DNA from: Sesamum alatum
Taxonomy: Eukaryota; Streptophyta; Magnoliopsida; Lamiales; Pedaliaceae
NCBI GenBank assembly: GCA_034509735.1
Contig: JACGWO010000001.1
Location: forward strand, 12,602,854 to 12,666,853
Direction of reading: 5' to 3'
DNA: 64,000 nt
A program made the translations under genes and the position numbers. Positions 1-11,924 of the stretch are shown piece after piece. The notes beneath the pieces are model-generated. The model saw only the letters and a list, made by a program, of their open reading frames with translations, was not told where the DNA came from and ran no database searches. Each line of letters begins with the position of its first letter. The first letter of the stretch is position 1.

Positions 1-45
1 ACCCCCTAAGTTACAGGATGAAAATTGTAATTTTTCCTGAAAAAT
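1..45. repeat. Right end of a Mutator-type miniature element
   Basis: The first bases read as the terminal arm of the same inverted-repeat family seen complete at 60730-61204: 'acaggatgaaaattg' followed by a T-run and C pair. Only one end is inside the window, so the element itself lies to the left. Assignment rests on similarity to the complete copy. Confidence 0.4.
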
Positions 46-395
46 AATATTGAAATATATGGATAAAAATAAATTCATACAATTTATAATATGTTATTAA
101 TCGTCATTGTTTAATTAATTTAAAAAATCAAACTAATTACTTGTTTAAATTTTAAAAATAACTTTTGCCTTAAATATTTTATAAAATTCAAAATGTTTTA
201 TTTTAAAATCTTATAAACTCTTCTTTAAAAAAAAATTGTTAAACGATTTTGAGAACTTATAAATTTTGAGAGAAGCTTAAATAAGCTCAGCCAGGCAAAC
301 ACCGTCCTGAACTGATCGTTGAAGTCAATGAAGTATGATCCAAACAATAACATGCGAAAAAATTCCCGACAAAATAGCAGTATGAAAAATATTTG

Positions 396-575
396 GGGAA
401 ATTCTAATTCGGACCTGGTTCGATTAAACTTAAATCAATCATATGATAAGTGCAATACACTTGTCATGTAATTAGTGTACAATTCAGATAAAGTGATTAA
501 TCACATAGCAAGTGTACTATACTTGCTCTATAATTAATTTGATTCGAATAAATTTGGTTCGGACAAGAATTTTCC
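396..575. mobile_element. 180-bp MITE with 9-bp target duplication
   Basis: The two ends are imperfect inverted repeats: the left begins GGGAAATTCTAATTCGGAC and the right ends with the complement (GTTCGGACAAGAATTTTCC). It is flanked by AAATATTTG (387-395) and AAATACTTG (576-584), an 8/9 matching 9-bp duplication. A 9-bp duplication is typical of Mutator-type elements. No coding capacity. Confidence 0.6.
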
Positions 576-584
576 AAATACTTG

Positions 585-1110
585 CTGTAAAAGATAATTA
601 ATATTTTATCCACAAAAATATCTATATTTGTTTGACTTAGATTAATAATAAGACAACTAAAAAACTCGCATGTCCCATGTGGGTGTGTATAATAGTTTTG
701 CTATATATATAAAGATAATATATTAAATTAATTATTATTTTTTTATGTGATGTTGACGAGTGTTTATAAGCTTCATGATTAATTTATAAGTTGGAGGAAC
801 TTCTTTTCTCAATGAACACTGATCGTGTATTGCATTACTCTAAAAAAAAATGTTGTACTTTATGATTTTTATTTCATGATTATAAGATAAGAAAAGAAAT
901 TGCAAACGAGGAGAAGAAAAAACAATAACAAAGAAATTTTTTAAAAAAATAAAGGTGGAAATAATATAATAGAGGGACATTAGTTAGTTGTTGTTTATGA
1001 AGAAAAATGGTACATTTTGGCGGCTCAATTTGTGAAAGGACGTTGCTAATTATAATCATAAAAAAAACAGTACATATATATATATATATATAGGCTTTAA
1101 TAAATTTATG
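585..1110. other. AT-rich non-coding sequence
   Basis: No open frame with recognisable similarity. Contains A- and T-runs and a short (TA)n microsatellite at about 1073-1092. I see nothing functional in it. Confidence 0.5.
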
Positions 1111-1112
1111 AT

Positions 1113-1610
1113 CGTGTAATTATAGTATTTTGATATTTTTATCCTTTAATTTTTTAGAATTGTCAAATAGTTTTGTAAATTTTTGATATTTTGTAATTTT
1201 GGTTCTTTCAGTGTCCAATTTTGCAAAAATTTTAGGAACAAATCATGTGTGCTTCGGGCATTTTTATCCTTTTTCTTTTTAGGATTTGCAAAAGAGTCCT
1301 GTAATTTTTTGACATTTCGTAATTTTAATCCTTCCGGTGACGGATTCTGCAAAAATTGTATGAGTAAATCTTGTGCCTCGTCATTTTATTTTTTAATTTT
1401 TCGTCCATGTTGGCAAAATGAATCAATTCAAACAAAAGTCCAAATTTAAATAAACTACGTGAGGCGCACATGATATCTTCTGGCGACTTTTGCAAAATCC
1501 GTGGGCGGAAATACCAAAATTGCAAAATGTCAAAAAATTACAGAATTCTTTTGTTATCCTAGAAAGATAATGAATAAAAATAAGAAAATGTCAAAATTAC
1601 AGGATCAAAA
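1113..1610. repeat. Degenerate inverted-repeat MITE upstream of SCPL copy 1
   Basis: The left arm (about 1113-1350) and right arm (about 1490-1610) are mutually inverted and carry the same phrases as the element at 60730-61204: 'attttgatcctgtaa'-like segments, 'ttgcaaaa' and 'acaggatcaaaa'. Small open frames across it are by-products of the low-complexity arms. It ends about 215 bp before the ATG at 1827. Boundaries are approximate and no target duplication was found. Confidence 0.45.
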
Positions 1611-1826
1611 ATATATTTAAACATATATATGGTATATATAGTATAAAATAATAAAATGGAATTAAAACTACAAAGTATAATATTAATTTAATTTATAGTA
1701 GCAAGTTTTGACTTTCTTTCCTAACGATATAATTAATACTGCCAACTCATGATGCGATCAGGAGTAGCTGCTTAAACTGATCAGCTTATACGCAGAGGCT
1801 GAGAAAGTAAGAGAAAGGCACGCACC

Positions 1827-4800
1827 ATGAACTCTTGCTTCCATTTGCTTCTCTGCTTGCTTCTTCTCCTCATCAACACTACTACTACTGCTATTACTAC
1901 TGCCGCTTCGCAATCCATCATCAACTCTCTGCCGGGATTTCCTGGAACCCTGCCTTTCAAACTTGAAACCGGGTCTGTTCTTGCACACGCTGTATTTTCA
2001 TGGAAGTTTCCTTACTTGAATGAAAGACAACAGACACACACAGATTTATATATATGTTTGTGGGTTTGATTTTGTATATTTATCTTATTGAAGAAACTTA
2101 ATTGGTTCATGAAATTATCAGATATATTGGGGTGGGAGAAGAGGACCAAGTGCAGCTGTTTTACTACTTCATTGAGTCAGAAAATGACCCGCAGACAGAC
2201 CCTCTGATACTATGGCTCACCGGCGGGCCTGGTTGCTCTGGTTTTTCCGGCCTCGTATATGAAATTGGTAGGTATTCTTCTTCGTTTTGTTTCTATTTGC
2301 TTCAATTATTAATTAGGATAAATTACAATGATACTTCCTGATATCAGGTCCAATTACATAAATATTCTCTATCTTTTATAAAATTACAACTATACCCCCT
2401 GAAATACTGATAGCCCCTGAAAAACATTACACTAACACCACTCAGGGGGTATAATTGTAATTTCACAAAAAAAGAAGATGTATTGTGTAATTAGATCTGA
2501 CCTCAAGGGATGTCAATATCTTTACCTGTCTTGAAAGAGGCGACATGAGTACTTAGACTTAGATTATGTACGGCTGAGATTCTGGCCTGATTTTGGGTGT
2601 AGGTCCATTGGCTTTTGATCTTGAAGCTTTTGATGGAAGCTTTCCATCTTTCGCTATAAACCCGTATTCGTGGACAAAGGTAGCTGTAACAACCACTGTT
2701 TGATGCTCCATCAACTTACTTCAATTGCTCCACCTTTACTTTTTCTTTAAGGGATGATTGTTTTATGGTTTTCGTGCAGATTGCTAACATTATATTCATA
2801 GACTCCCCTGTTGGAACTGGATTCTCCTACGCCACTACTTCACAAGCTTATAATTATAATTCTGACACTAAATCTGCTGAACACAATTACTCGTTTCTGA
2901 GGAAGGTAAGCTTATGCACCAACTATCATCCATCATCCTCGCAATTAATATCAAAACCAACCCATTATATATCTAAAGTGTTAAATGCATTTTAACCCCT
3001 GTGATAATTTTAATGTCCAAAAAGTTTGTGTGTTAAATAAGATAGCAAAAAAAACCCTCTTAAAACCAAAAATAAGCAAAACACCCCCTCACGCTGGATG
3101 TGTAGTGCATGTGCGCGGGTTTGTCATTTTTTCCACTAATTTATTAAATTAATCCAATGATTCAGGTTTAACTTAAATAAATCTATGGTCTACAACTTTT
3201 TATTGAACTGGTTTGTGCCCAAATTTAATAAATAATTCTACTAATACATATTTTATGGGAAAATTACACTTTTGGTCCTGTATGTATAGGGGTTTGACAT
3301 TTTTAGTCTTGTACGAATTTATTTTCGCATTTTGATCCTGTAAATTTGCGATTTTTGCGTTTTTGGTCCTATTCCCGGGAAAATGGCATGAAATCTTTTT
3401 TAAATGGCCGGAATAGGACCAAAAATGCGAAAAATTGCGAACTTACAGGACCAAAATGCGAAAATAAATTCGTACAAGACTACAAATGCCAACCCCTGTA
3501 CATACATGACAAAAATTGCAATTTTTCCTGATAAAAAAAAATTATAGGCTTGTACAAAGCAGAATTCGTGGGTTTGTTGTATAGAGTCTTGTGCCATTTG
3601 AAAGGCCTTTGAATTAGCTAACTTTTCGAAAAATCTGTACGCAATTTGGACTTGATTTGGTTGAAATATGCCAGGTTGACTAGGTCTTACTAAATCTGCC
3701 TACAAATCTAAAAATTTGATACTTGTATCTTGCCAGCTGCACTACGTACCATCAATCTACTAGGAGTCAGCTGGAGATATTTGGATATGATGTGTCCTCA
3801 TGAGTTGACAAGATATATAACGTGTCCGTCTAGCTGAACGATGACGTGTTCAGCTGGAATTGGCTCATTTTTTTGGGCATGCCAGCTTAGTGAAACCGAA
3901 AGTAAGCTTTGCGGGCCTTACCTCCTAGCTAATGGGGTAGCCGGCTGATCACCAGTTGGGCTGGTGGATGTCGTTTTTGGGCTTTAGTCCATGAAAAATT
4001 TTGGGGGCATCATCAGATATATGTATTTAATTAAAAATTGAATCAGAATTAAATAGGTTAAAATTAATATTTTATGTCTATAAAATCTTGAATGTTGATT
4101 TTAATCCATAAATATCAGACAATTTATGATAAAGGATACAAATATAATTATTTAATCCAAAAAAATCAAAAAAATGAGCTTGGCGCGTGCAGTAACCATA
4201 GAGGGAGGGGGTATTTTGCTTATTTTTGGTTTTTGCGATGGGGTTTTTTGCTATTTTTTTATCACAGGAGTTTCTTGAACATTAAGATTATTACAAGGGG
4301 TAAAATGCATTTAACCCTATATCTGAATTAGCTAATAATCTACATGGATCGAAAAATATTGCAGTGGTTGTTGAATCACCCAAAGTTTATCGAAAATCGT
4401 CTGTACATCGCCGGTGACTCTTATGGAGGCAAAATTGTTCCCATGGTTGCTCTGGAAATAGCCAAAGGTGGCAATTAATATTTATGACTATGAACTTAAT
4501 TGTGATACTGAATTGCTTTGGTTTTTCCCGTCATCAAGAATGAGTTGAACTGAATGCAGGTAATGAAGCTGGACTTAAGCCACAAATGTTACTCCAAGTA
4601 AGTTGAAATTCTATACTCATGCTGAGATTGTCGTCCAGTGATACTCATCAGATGATAAGAATGTTGAGGAATTCATGAAGCAGGGATACATTGTTGCCAA
4701 TTCGGTTACAGATTCAAATAAGGATAAGAACGAGAAGGTTCCTTATGCCCATAGGATGGCACTCATATCAGATGAATATTTTGAGGTTGTTTCAATTTCT

Positions 4801-6863
4801 TCCCTTTTTTTATGAGTATCTTCTAGACAAGATGTTCAATTTTTATGTTACTGAGTTCTGGTTGGTGGATATAGGAACATCACAACCATTCATGTATCTA
4901 CACAAGAATGGCTGACTTGGGACCTTCAGATATAAATTAGATTTGATATCAAGCTCGCGTAGTGCCGGTTTAAAATTTGGACCATAAGGGTGTTGAAGTT
5001 GCTAACATTGAATCTGCATTGATATGATGGACAAGATAATAAAGGCCTACGTTTGGATATCAGTGATTAGATCTGCTCACATCGACTTTATGTTTATGTC
5101 ATAGCAGATTAGTAATACTATTACCAGTGCAGAAGGCGTTTTGTTTCACATTATTTAGGGATAAATGCACTTTACAATCCTGTGATATGGGAAATGAATA
5201 AAAAATTCTACAGTGATTTTTTTGGCAAATTACCCTATGTTTTGTGAAATGAAGTAAATTACCTTCAGCAAGGGTTAAAATAGGGCGATAATTTACTTCA
5301 TTTCCACAAACACATGGGATAATTGCTTTTTTTCCCCCTTTCCATAGGAGTTTTTTATTCATTTTTCGTATCACAGGTGTAAATTGCATTTAACCCTTTA
5401 TTTAGAGTCCCGCTTTTGTATAAAATGTCTCTTAATTTTGTTTCATATAAGATAACAGGGTATCTTGTCAATTTCAGCTAGCAAAAAGCAGCTGCAATGG
5501 GGAGTATGTGAATCCAGATCCAAATAACATAGGATGCCTTTATGCTTTACAACTTGTCAATGAGGTAAATTGCATTCTCTTATACTGTTATTTCTTCTGT
5601 TTATTTATGCATGGGTTGTTCTTGCACATAATCAAGTTCAGTGCATGAGCCGTATCAATGTGGCGCACATTCTGGAGCCTACATGCAAGTTCATGTCGCC
5701 AAGACCCAACGTTTCTCCACCAATCCAACTACTCCTACAAGATGATCCTGTCGATCTCCTTTTCCTGTCCAAACAACTGCAACCATGGTGCCGAGTAATT
5801 TCTACCTTCCCGTCTAACATATTTTGCCCATGTCCGCACGACATATATACACGGTATTATTACCACTGCAGTTTCCTAAGGAAAAGTCTTGATGTTTGTA
5901 GTTTCATAATTACGTGACCTCTTATGTCTGGGCAAATAATCAAACTGTCCAAGAAGCCCTTCACATCAGAAAGGTACATGAACAAATTAACAAACAAGTT
6001 TTCGTGTTACATATATATAATTTGGCATGTTATACGAGGGCTTTATTGCCTGTCGACTGAGATAGTAGTGGGAACGAAAACAACGTCTCTGTTGAATGTC
6101 TTAATACTAATTGAGGTGTTGGGTTCAAATCTAGGGAACAATAACTGATTGGAAAAGATGCAATAAGAGCTTATCCTATGAACAAGATGTAGAAAGTGTT
6201 CTCAAACATCATCAACTTCTCAATGAGAAAGGCTTTCAAGCCTTGGCATACAGGTGATGCCCTCAAACTAGCTACTTCCTAAACTTCTACATTTATGGCT
6301 TAATAAATGCTCGAAATTCAATCGTAATTTCTTTTTTGCTTTAATTTTCCAAATTCCAAAACAAGAAGTGAATGTATATTTTATATACATGTTACCTCGT
6401 TGTTTCAGCGGTGATCATGACATGATGGTACCTTACATGAGCACTTTAAAATGGATACGCAATCTCAATCTCACCCTTGACGAGGATTGGAGGCCTTGGA
6501 CTGTCGACAGCCAAGTTGCAGGGTCAGTTTTCAATCTCGATTCTCTCCAGAAAATCAATGCAAAATCAATCCCACATATTGAAGTAATTAAATTCATACT
6601 ATGGTCTGAATGCATGCAGATACACAATGAAATACAAGAACAATCAAGCACAACTCACATTTGCTACTGTGAAGGCAAGAAAAAGTTTCAAATGTTTACT
6701 TTCCATTAATCTTTACGAATACTTTGTGAAGAAAACATGGAGATAAATGCATGTATTGTGATGGTTTGTGTATTTGCAGGGTGCAGGTCATACAGCTCCA
6801 GAGTACAAGCCCAGACAATGCTTTGCAATGATCAAAAGATGGTTGTCTTCATATCCACTATAG
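1827..6863 (+). CDS. Serine carboxypeptidase-like protein, copy 1
   Basis: Fourteen exons: 1827-1972, 2122-2267, 2603-2679, 2780-2905, 4365-4467, 4560-4597, 4684-4785, 5478-5564, 5642-5794, 5902-5973, 6135-6253, 6409-6522, 6620-6674, 6780-6863. They sum to 1422 nt, 473 residues, usual for the family. The N-terminus is a hydrophobic signal peptide (about 1-28). Seen motifs: [27 protein letters not shown] oxyanion loop, GDSYGG with nucleophile Ser184, GDHD box (391-394) with the acid residue, GAGHTAPEY with His450. Family knowledge: S10 fold, secreted or vacuolar; GDSY with TGGPGCS fits clade IA acyltransferases using acyl-glucose donors rather than peptidases. Substrate unknown. Odd points: GYIVANS in exon 7 where the family usually has GY-hydrophobic-GNP; intron 13 has a GC donor; introns 2, 4 and 7 carry miniature elements. 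The start is set by the signal peptide and matches copy 2. No stop or frameshift found. Confidence 0.88.
2316..2526. mobile_element. Miniature element in intron 2 of SCPL copy 1
   Basis: Imperfect inverted repeats: left starts GGATAAATTACAATGATA, right ends ATGTCAATATCTTTACC. The intron sequence on both sides matches the short intron 2 of copy 2, which lacks this segment, so it is an insertion after the copies separated or was lost from copy 2. It belongs to the broad 'ggataaatt' terminal-repeat type found elsewhere in the window. Confidence 0.5.
2977..4317. mobile_element. 1.34-kb Mutator-type element in intron 4 of SCPL copy 1
   Basis: Ends are inverted repeats: left AGTGTTAAATGCATTTTAAC, right the complement of GGGTTAAATGCATTTTACCC. 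Flanked by TATATCTAA (2968-2976) and TATATCTGA (4318-4326), 8/9 identical. Intron sequence on either side aligns with the short intron 4 of copy 4 (62158-62270), which has no insert. Another inverted-repeat element (3257-3528) is nested in it. No transposase recognised. Confidence 0.7.
3257..3528. mobile_element. Nested inverted-repeat MITE
   Basis: A nearly symmetrical hairpin: arms 3257-3390 and 3405-3528 read 'ttggtcctgtatgtatagg ... cctgtacatacatgac'. It begins GGGAAAATTACAC and ends GCAATTTTTCC. It sits inside the element at 2977-4317. Flanking duplication not evident. Confidence 0.55.
5159..5396. mobile_element. 238-bp Mutator-type MITE in intron 7 of SCPL copy 1
   Basis: Starts GGATAAATGCACTTTAC, ends GTAAATTGCATTTAACCC; flanked by ATTATTTAG (5150-5158) and TTTATTTAG (5397-5405), 8/9 matching. 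The corresponding introns of copies 3 and 4 lack it. Confidence 0.65.
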
Positions 6864-6942
6864 ACATTTTAATTAACCCAATTCCATCTGTCCTAAGTCA
6901 TCCTACTACATTTCTCATTTATATATATTATTCAAGTATTGC

Positions 6943-6948
6943 AATAAA
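6943..6948 (+). terminator. Possible polyadenylation signal of SCPL copy 1
   Basis: AATAAA lies 80 bp after the stop codon. The surrounding 3' flank (6864-6950) is closely matched downstream of pseudogene copy 3 (46425-46515), where the hexamer reads AATAAG. Spacing is plausible for a plant near-upstream element. Confidence 0.35.
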
Positions 6949-7183
6949 AAGTTTTTAGTTATTTTGTTCAAGTACCAACTGTGGAAGCCATCAAAATTAA
7001 TTACTAATTTTAAAACTGTATTAGTAGTAGTTGTAGAATCAGGTCGAATTCTTAGAGAATTATAAATTAATTTCTCAGTCTAGTTGTATTAACCAAAGGG
7101 GTTGTTTTGAATTGAGAATTAACTATTAATTAATGTAAACTAAATTGAAAACATAAATAAATCATTACGATGAAGTCAATAGA

Positions 7184-10100
7184 CACTACAAAAAAATACG
7201 GGAATAGGAACGGTAAGGTACGACCGTTCCAGTTACCGTTCCACGTAGAAACGGTGTAGGAACTGTTGTGGAACTGTAAACCGTTGATGACGTCGGAGTC
7301 GTGCTAATAGAAATACAAATTAATAGGAACGGTCGCACCGTTCCTATTCGAGTGCCAAACATAGGGTGCCAATTTGTACACCTATAATCGTTCCTAAAGG
7401 GGGCCTGATATATTTTGGACCTCAATTTGGAACACATGTGTGAGATTTGGAACTGTAGGCGGACCGAGAAAGCTCACCGTTACTGTGTGTGTGCCAAAGA
7501 CCGTGTCTATTTCGGACCGGTTGCCCTACCGTTCCAACATGTAATCCTACAGGAGGCCCTTTTAGGCCATGGGAAAAAATGTGATGCAATTACCGTTCCA
7601 AATTACGAGTATATAGTAAGTGAAGGTGTGTTACAAGTACCGGTCCAAAATGTAATCCAAGTAGGAATGATCAGTTTTTCTTCTGCCTGATACCGTTCCT
7701 AATATGCTCTAACGACTATATTACAACGGTAACTTTACCGTTCCTGTTACCTCTCCTGAGGCCGTTTCTTAATCTGGAACAATGGCTATATTTTAACGGC
7801 TAGTTTTGTATTCCAAATAGTAATCCAATGACCGTTCCAATGATTTCTATATATATGTCCCCCTTCTTTGTCATTGTTCTTATACTTACTCTCCAACTCA
7901 TTTTGTATTTGTAACTCCCCCCTTAATTGTTTATACGAAAAATCGAACATATCAACTACTGAGCACGAATTTTGCATTGATATCGATAGGTGTTTTGCTC
8001 AGGTAAATATGCAAAATTCTGTTATTTTTGCATATATATATAATTTACTCTTGTCATTTAATTGTGTTGTTGTGAATTATACGTAGGACCAATCATGTTA
8101 AGACAGTTGAGGAAATGGATGTATGATCGAGACGTCCTGGGTGTGACGCTGGAGTTTGAGGATGGTGTTACAACATTTTTAGAATGGGCCCAGTCTCAGC
8201 GTGCATATATGGACGGGGACAAGATTAAGTGTCCCTGCCGGAAGTGTAAAAACAAACGGTTCAAAACACCAGACGAGGTAAATTTTGATTTGTGTATGAA
8301 AGGGTTTATGCCAGAGTATTACAATTGGACTTCACATGGTGAGGAGAGAGTGTAGGAATACTTTGAAGTATTGACAGCGCCCCCTGTGCAGCATCAGCAA
8401 ACGCCACCCGTTCAGGAGGAGGGTAGTTCGCATTGGGATGATGCGGCTCAGATGGATTGGGCGCAGAGGATGGTATTCGATGCCGCCGGGCCGTCATTCT
8501 GGTCTTCGTACAACCAAGAGGGACCGGTGGTGGTGGTCGACCGGTGTTGCTTCCCAGGATGGGGAAGCAGTTTTCCGACCACCACCAACACCGGCACCCG
8601 CACTACCTGCGCCGGCAGATCCGGTACACACACCACCTGGGCCGGATCAGCAGCCCGGTGCGTCTACTCTGTATCGGATCAGCAGCCCGGACCATCCACT
8701 ATCGCACCGGCGGTCGATCCGCCTCGTCCACGGGCTGCCCCACCACCACCACCCCTACCCGCCCCACCACTCCCACCACCATCCGCGCGCCAGTACATCA
8801 CACTCGCCGATGCGAGATATAATTTATGTTTTTAATTTTTTTTGGTAATTTAAATTAATATTTTTGTGACATACTAATTATTTTGTAATTTCAGACGCGA
8901 TCGGAAGATCCACGAGCGCATGTACGCGGTCGTGCGATGACACTATCCCCACCCTTGGGGCTGTTTGCGCCAGGTGCCGCTAGAGCACCAGCATTTTTGG
9001 TTCGAGAGCTTGAAGGTAACAGGAATTATTTTTTTTTAAATATTTTAACAATCTAAATTAAAAAATATGTATATATATATATATATATATATTTTAATAC
9101 AGATGACGTACTGGTGGGACGCCGACGATGAGTCGATGTTCAAGATCTTCCATCTCTGGGTGGGGAAGTTCTTGAGGAAGAAGTTCGTCCTCGCCAGACA
9201 GTCGCTGCAGAAGCCTCTATGGCTGGCGAACGAGGTGTGGCGGCAGCTCCTCCTGTACTGGGCTTCCCCGGAGTTCCAGAAGGAGTGCGGGAAGAACAAG
9301 ACGAACCGGAACGCCAACCCAGCCGCATCTACTACTGTGTACCGCGGGGGATCTGTCTCCGTCGGTATGCACAAGCGAAAAATGGTAAGATATCTAATGT
9401 TATTTCAATTATTTATTACTATTAAATTAAAATTGTAATAACTGTTTCCCATTTCTTTTTACAGGAGGAGCAGCTCGGCCGCCCAGTGAAGCAGATGGAG
9501 TTATTCTCCAGATGCTACAAGAAGAAGGCCGACGGCGGCTGGAGCGGGTCGAGGGCAGCGGAGGTGGCGGTAAGTTGTAATTAATATACATTCTACAATA
9601 TTTTTTTAAATATTTTAAAATTTTCTAATTTATTGTAATTATTTTTGTAGGAGATGTTCTAGAAGATGATGGAGGATCATCAGTCTCAGGCCCCTGAGGA
9701 TCCTGCTTCCGAATCAGAGGCCTCGGTGGCGCAGCAGACCGAGCAGCAGATGTGGCTGAGTTGCGTCGGGGGCAAGAACAAGGGCCGGGTATTTGGTCTT
9801 GGTTCTGAGGCCCTGTCGTTCAGCCAGACCGTTACCTCGCCACCGCCACCGCCAATGCCACCGCCCACGCCAGAGCCAGCGCCTCCGTCAAACATGGAGG
9901 GTCGGTTGGGCCGCCTCGAGGAGATGATGGCGGACCTAATGGGCATGGTCAAGGATATGCAGACCAGTTGCTCCGGCGTCGGCCCGTCACGGCCTCCTAG
10001 AGACCCCACCCGTCCAGACATTGACGAGATGGACGAGGCCGATGGGGATGAAGAGTAAATTATGTATTTTTTTTTTCTTTTGTAATCAAATCGGATAATA

Positions 10101-10939
10101 TTCGTATTTAATATAATTTTTATTTCTAAATTATGCATTTTTTCATATTTAAATATTAATTATATAATCAAAATATTATATTAATTTAAATGATAAAAAC
10201 TATTAATATAAAAAAAATTAAATCATTAATTAGGAACTTAGACAGTTCGTATTCGCATCGTACCGTCCCTATAGTTGACTTTTTCAAGAGACTTACCGTT
10301 CCCAATGCCGATGACAAAATCATTCCAACTCTACACGTTAACCGTTCCTAAAGACGGAACCTACCGTGCCTAATTGTATTCCAAAATCAATCCTTTCGTG
10401 GTTAGGCTTTCGTTCTAAAGACAATACCAAAAATCGGTCCAAATCGTTATTCCAAAGATTGAGTGCAATCACCGTTCCGAAACGTCGTGACAAAATATAT
10501 TCCAGTTACCGGTCCTAATCTCTACAACCAACTGTTCCTAGATGTATTCCAGAAACCATGCTAAATTTTATCTATAACATAAACGGACTGTTCCAAACAG
10601 AGTTCTAAACACCGTTCCTAATTGCGCGATTTATTTTCGTTGATACCGTTCCTAATGTTTATAAAGTGTTCCAAATGCAAAAAAATCAAAATTATACGTA
10701 CAAAGGTAATTAGAAACGGTAGAACGAAATAGTGCCAACCACCGTTCCAAAGTAGGAACGGTAATCTCGTTACCGTTCCTAATAAAATAATTAGGATCGC
10801 CTCTTATTGCCACGGATAGCCTCCCGTTCCTCAACCGTTCCTAATTGTAGTCCAAAAGGTTCAAATTAATTACTTACCGTTTCAAATAATAAAAAAACCG
10901 TTCCTGTTACCGTCCCAATCACCACTTTTTTTTGTAGTG
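7184..10939 (+). mobile_element. Complete non-autonomous CACTA (En/Spm-type) element
   Basis: Begins CACTACAAAAAAATACGGG and ends TTTTTTTTGTAGTG, with a 3-bp target duplication AGA (7181-7183 and 10940-10942), as expected for CACTA elements. Both subterminal regions (about 7200-7830 and 10230-10930) are packed with ACCGTTCC / GGAACGGT octamers in both orientations; at least ten are in the right end alone. Subterminal repeats of this kind are where the TNPA-type protein binds in known elements. The interior (8095-10058) encodes one decayed protein; no TNPD-type (TNP2) transposase is present, so movement would need help in trans. A related 753-bp derivative is at 47296-48048. Confidence 0.9.
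8095..10058 (+). pseudogene. CACTA-borne TNPA-like protein gene, broken
   Basis: First exon from ATG 8095: the translation matches the plant transposase-associated domain (WMYDRD near the start, a CPCRKCKN cysteine cluster, then MPEYYNWTSHGE). An in-frame TAG at 8353-8355 interrupts it; the same frame continues into a Pro/Gln-rich stretch to about 8830. Later exons, seen by splice-like borders, lie at about 8894-9015, 9103-9384 (VWRQLLLYWASPEFQ, then a VYRGGSVSVG segment), 9465-9569 (QMELFSRCYKKKADGGW) and 9651-10058 (GRVFGLGSEA, coiled-coil, Asp/Glu-rich tail). These match the En/Spm plant transposase family (Transposase_24). A second in-frame TAG follows GAGATGTTC near 9660. GC content is far above the flanks. 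Exon borders are approximate. Two stops make it a pseudogene unless readthrough or other splicing is used. Confidence 0.75.
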
Positions 10940-10942
10940 AGA

Positions 10943-11900
10943 GAGGAATTCCAATCCAGTGGAATATATCACCCAATCGTAACGTCAATCATTTGTCAGA
11001 AATGATTAATTTCACAACCAATCATTCAACTTTGAAGTCTAATAATCATAATAAATTTTCGTTTTTCTATTGTAATTTATTTTACTCAAGTATCTAAATC
11101 AAAACTTATTATCTCATAGGTTAGACATAATAGCGTTCCATATCAATTTAATAATAGCATTTACATAAATAAAATAATTAAATCTAGGTCAAATAATTAA
11201 GATAGTTACAATTATCCAACCTTTATTTTGTCTAATGTTTAATATGAATTTTCGCAATATTATCCAAAATTTCAATAGTGAGGATACTTTTTTTTCCCCT
11301 TGTTTCTTCAATACTGAGGATACTTGCTAACATTAAGTTCAAGTTCCGTGCACGCTATCTCTTCTTTATATGAATCTGACGTCTTTTCCTGTGTCATAAA
11401 ATGTCGGATGTTGCGATTGTGTACGAATTTTTCGTTATCAATTGATATGACATTTTTACAGTCATCTTGTCATGGACCATATGTAAAATAAGGAACCCGT
11501 AACATTTTTTCCACCTAATCCATACACACTCTCATGAAGTTTAGGGTCTTATATTGGACCTTCAAAGGGTAAATGTATATTCAGTTCCTTAACTTCAATT
11601 ATTTGATATTTTTGTCAATTTTAATTTTTTAGAATAACGTTTTGGTCTATATCTTTTTAATATTCGTGATTTAGTTTTTTTTCGTTGGAGTTCACCATTT
11701 TCATCAAAAAAATGCATGTTCTTTAACGTGACATTTTAAAATTGGAGTTTTTGTTTCTATTGGCTCATTTCTGCCAAAAAATAATAATCACAAATGTCAA
11801 ATATTGAGTTATCAGCAAGACCAAGGAAACTACTGCTTTGAAGTTCTGATGTAAGGCATGGATATTTTGTCAAGTCTGATTATACCTTTGATTTTACCTG
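10943..11900. other. Intergenic, AT-rich, with a degenerate repeat
   Basis: No gene seen. 11570-11760 resembles a decayed arm of the 'ttttggtc...' inverted-repeat family. The remainder is unremarkable AT-rich DNA. Confidence 0.4.
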
Positions 11901-11924
11901 TAAGTTGTTCCTTGGTGAGTATGA

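Noticed and set aside
1183..1525. Open frames on both strands upstream of SCPL copy 1
   Set aside because: They lie inside inverted-repeat arms of a MITE; the translations are Phe/Lys/Asn-rich and mirror each other on the two strands.
8371..8848. Overlapping Pro-, His- and Arg-rich frames within the CACTA element
   Set aside because: Only the frame continuing the transposase-associated domain is plausible; the others are shadows of a GC-rich Pro/Gln-coding stretch.
9686..10138. 150-codon minus-strand frame in the CACTA element
   Set aside because: Antisense shadow of the GC-rich last exon of the TNPA-like gene; Ser/Gly-rich without family resemblance.
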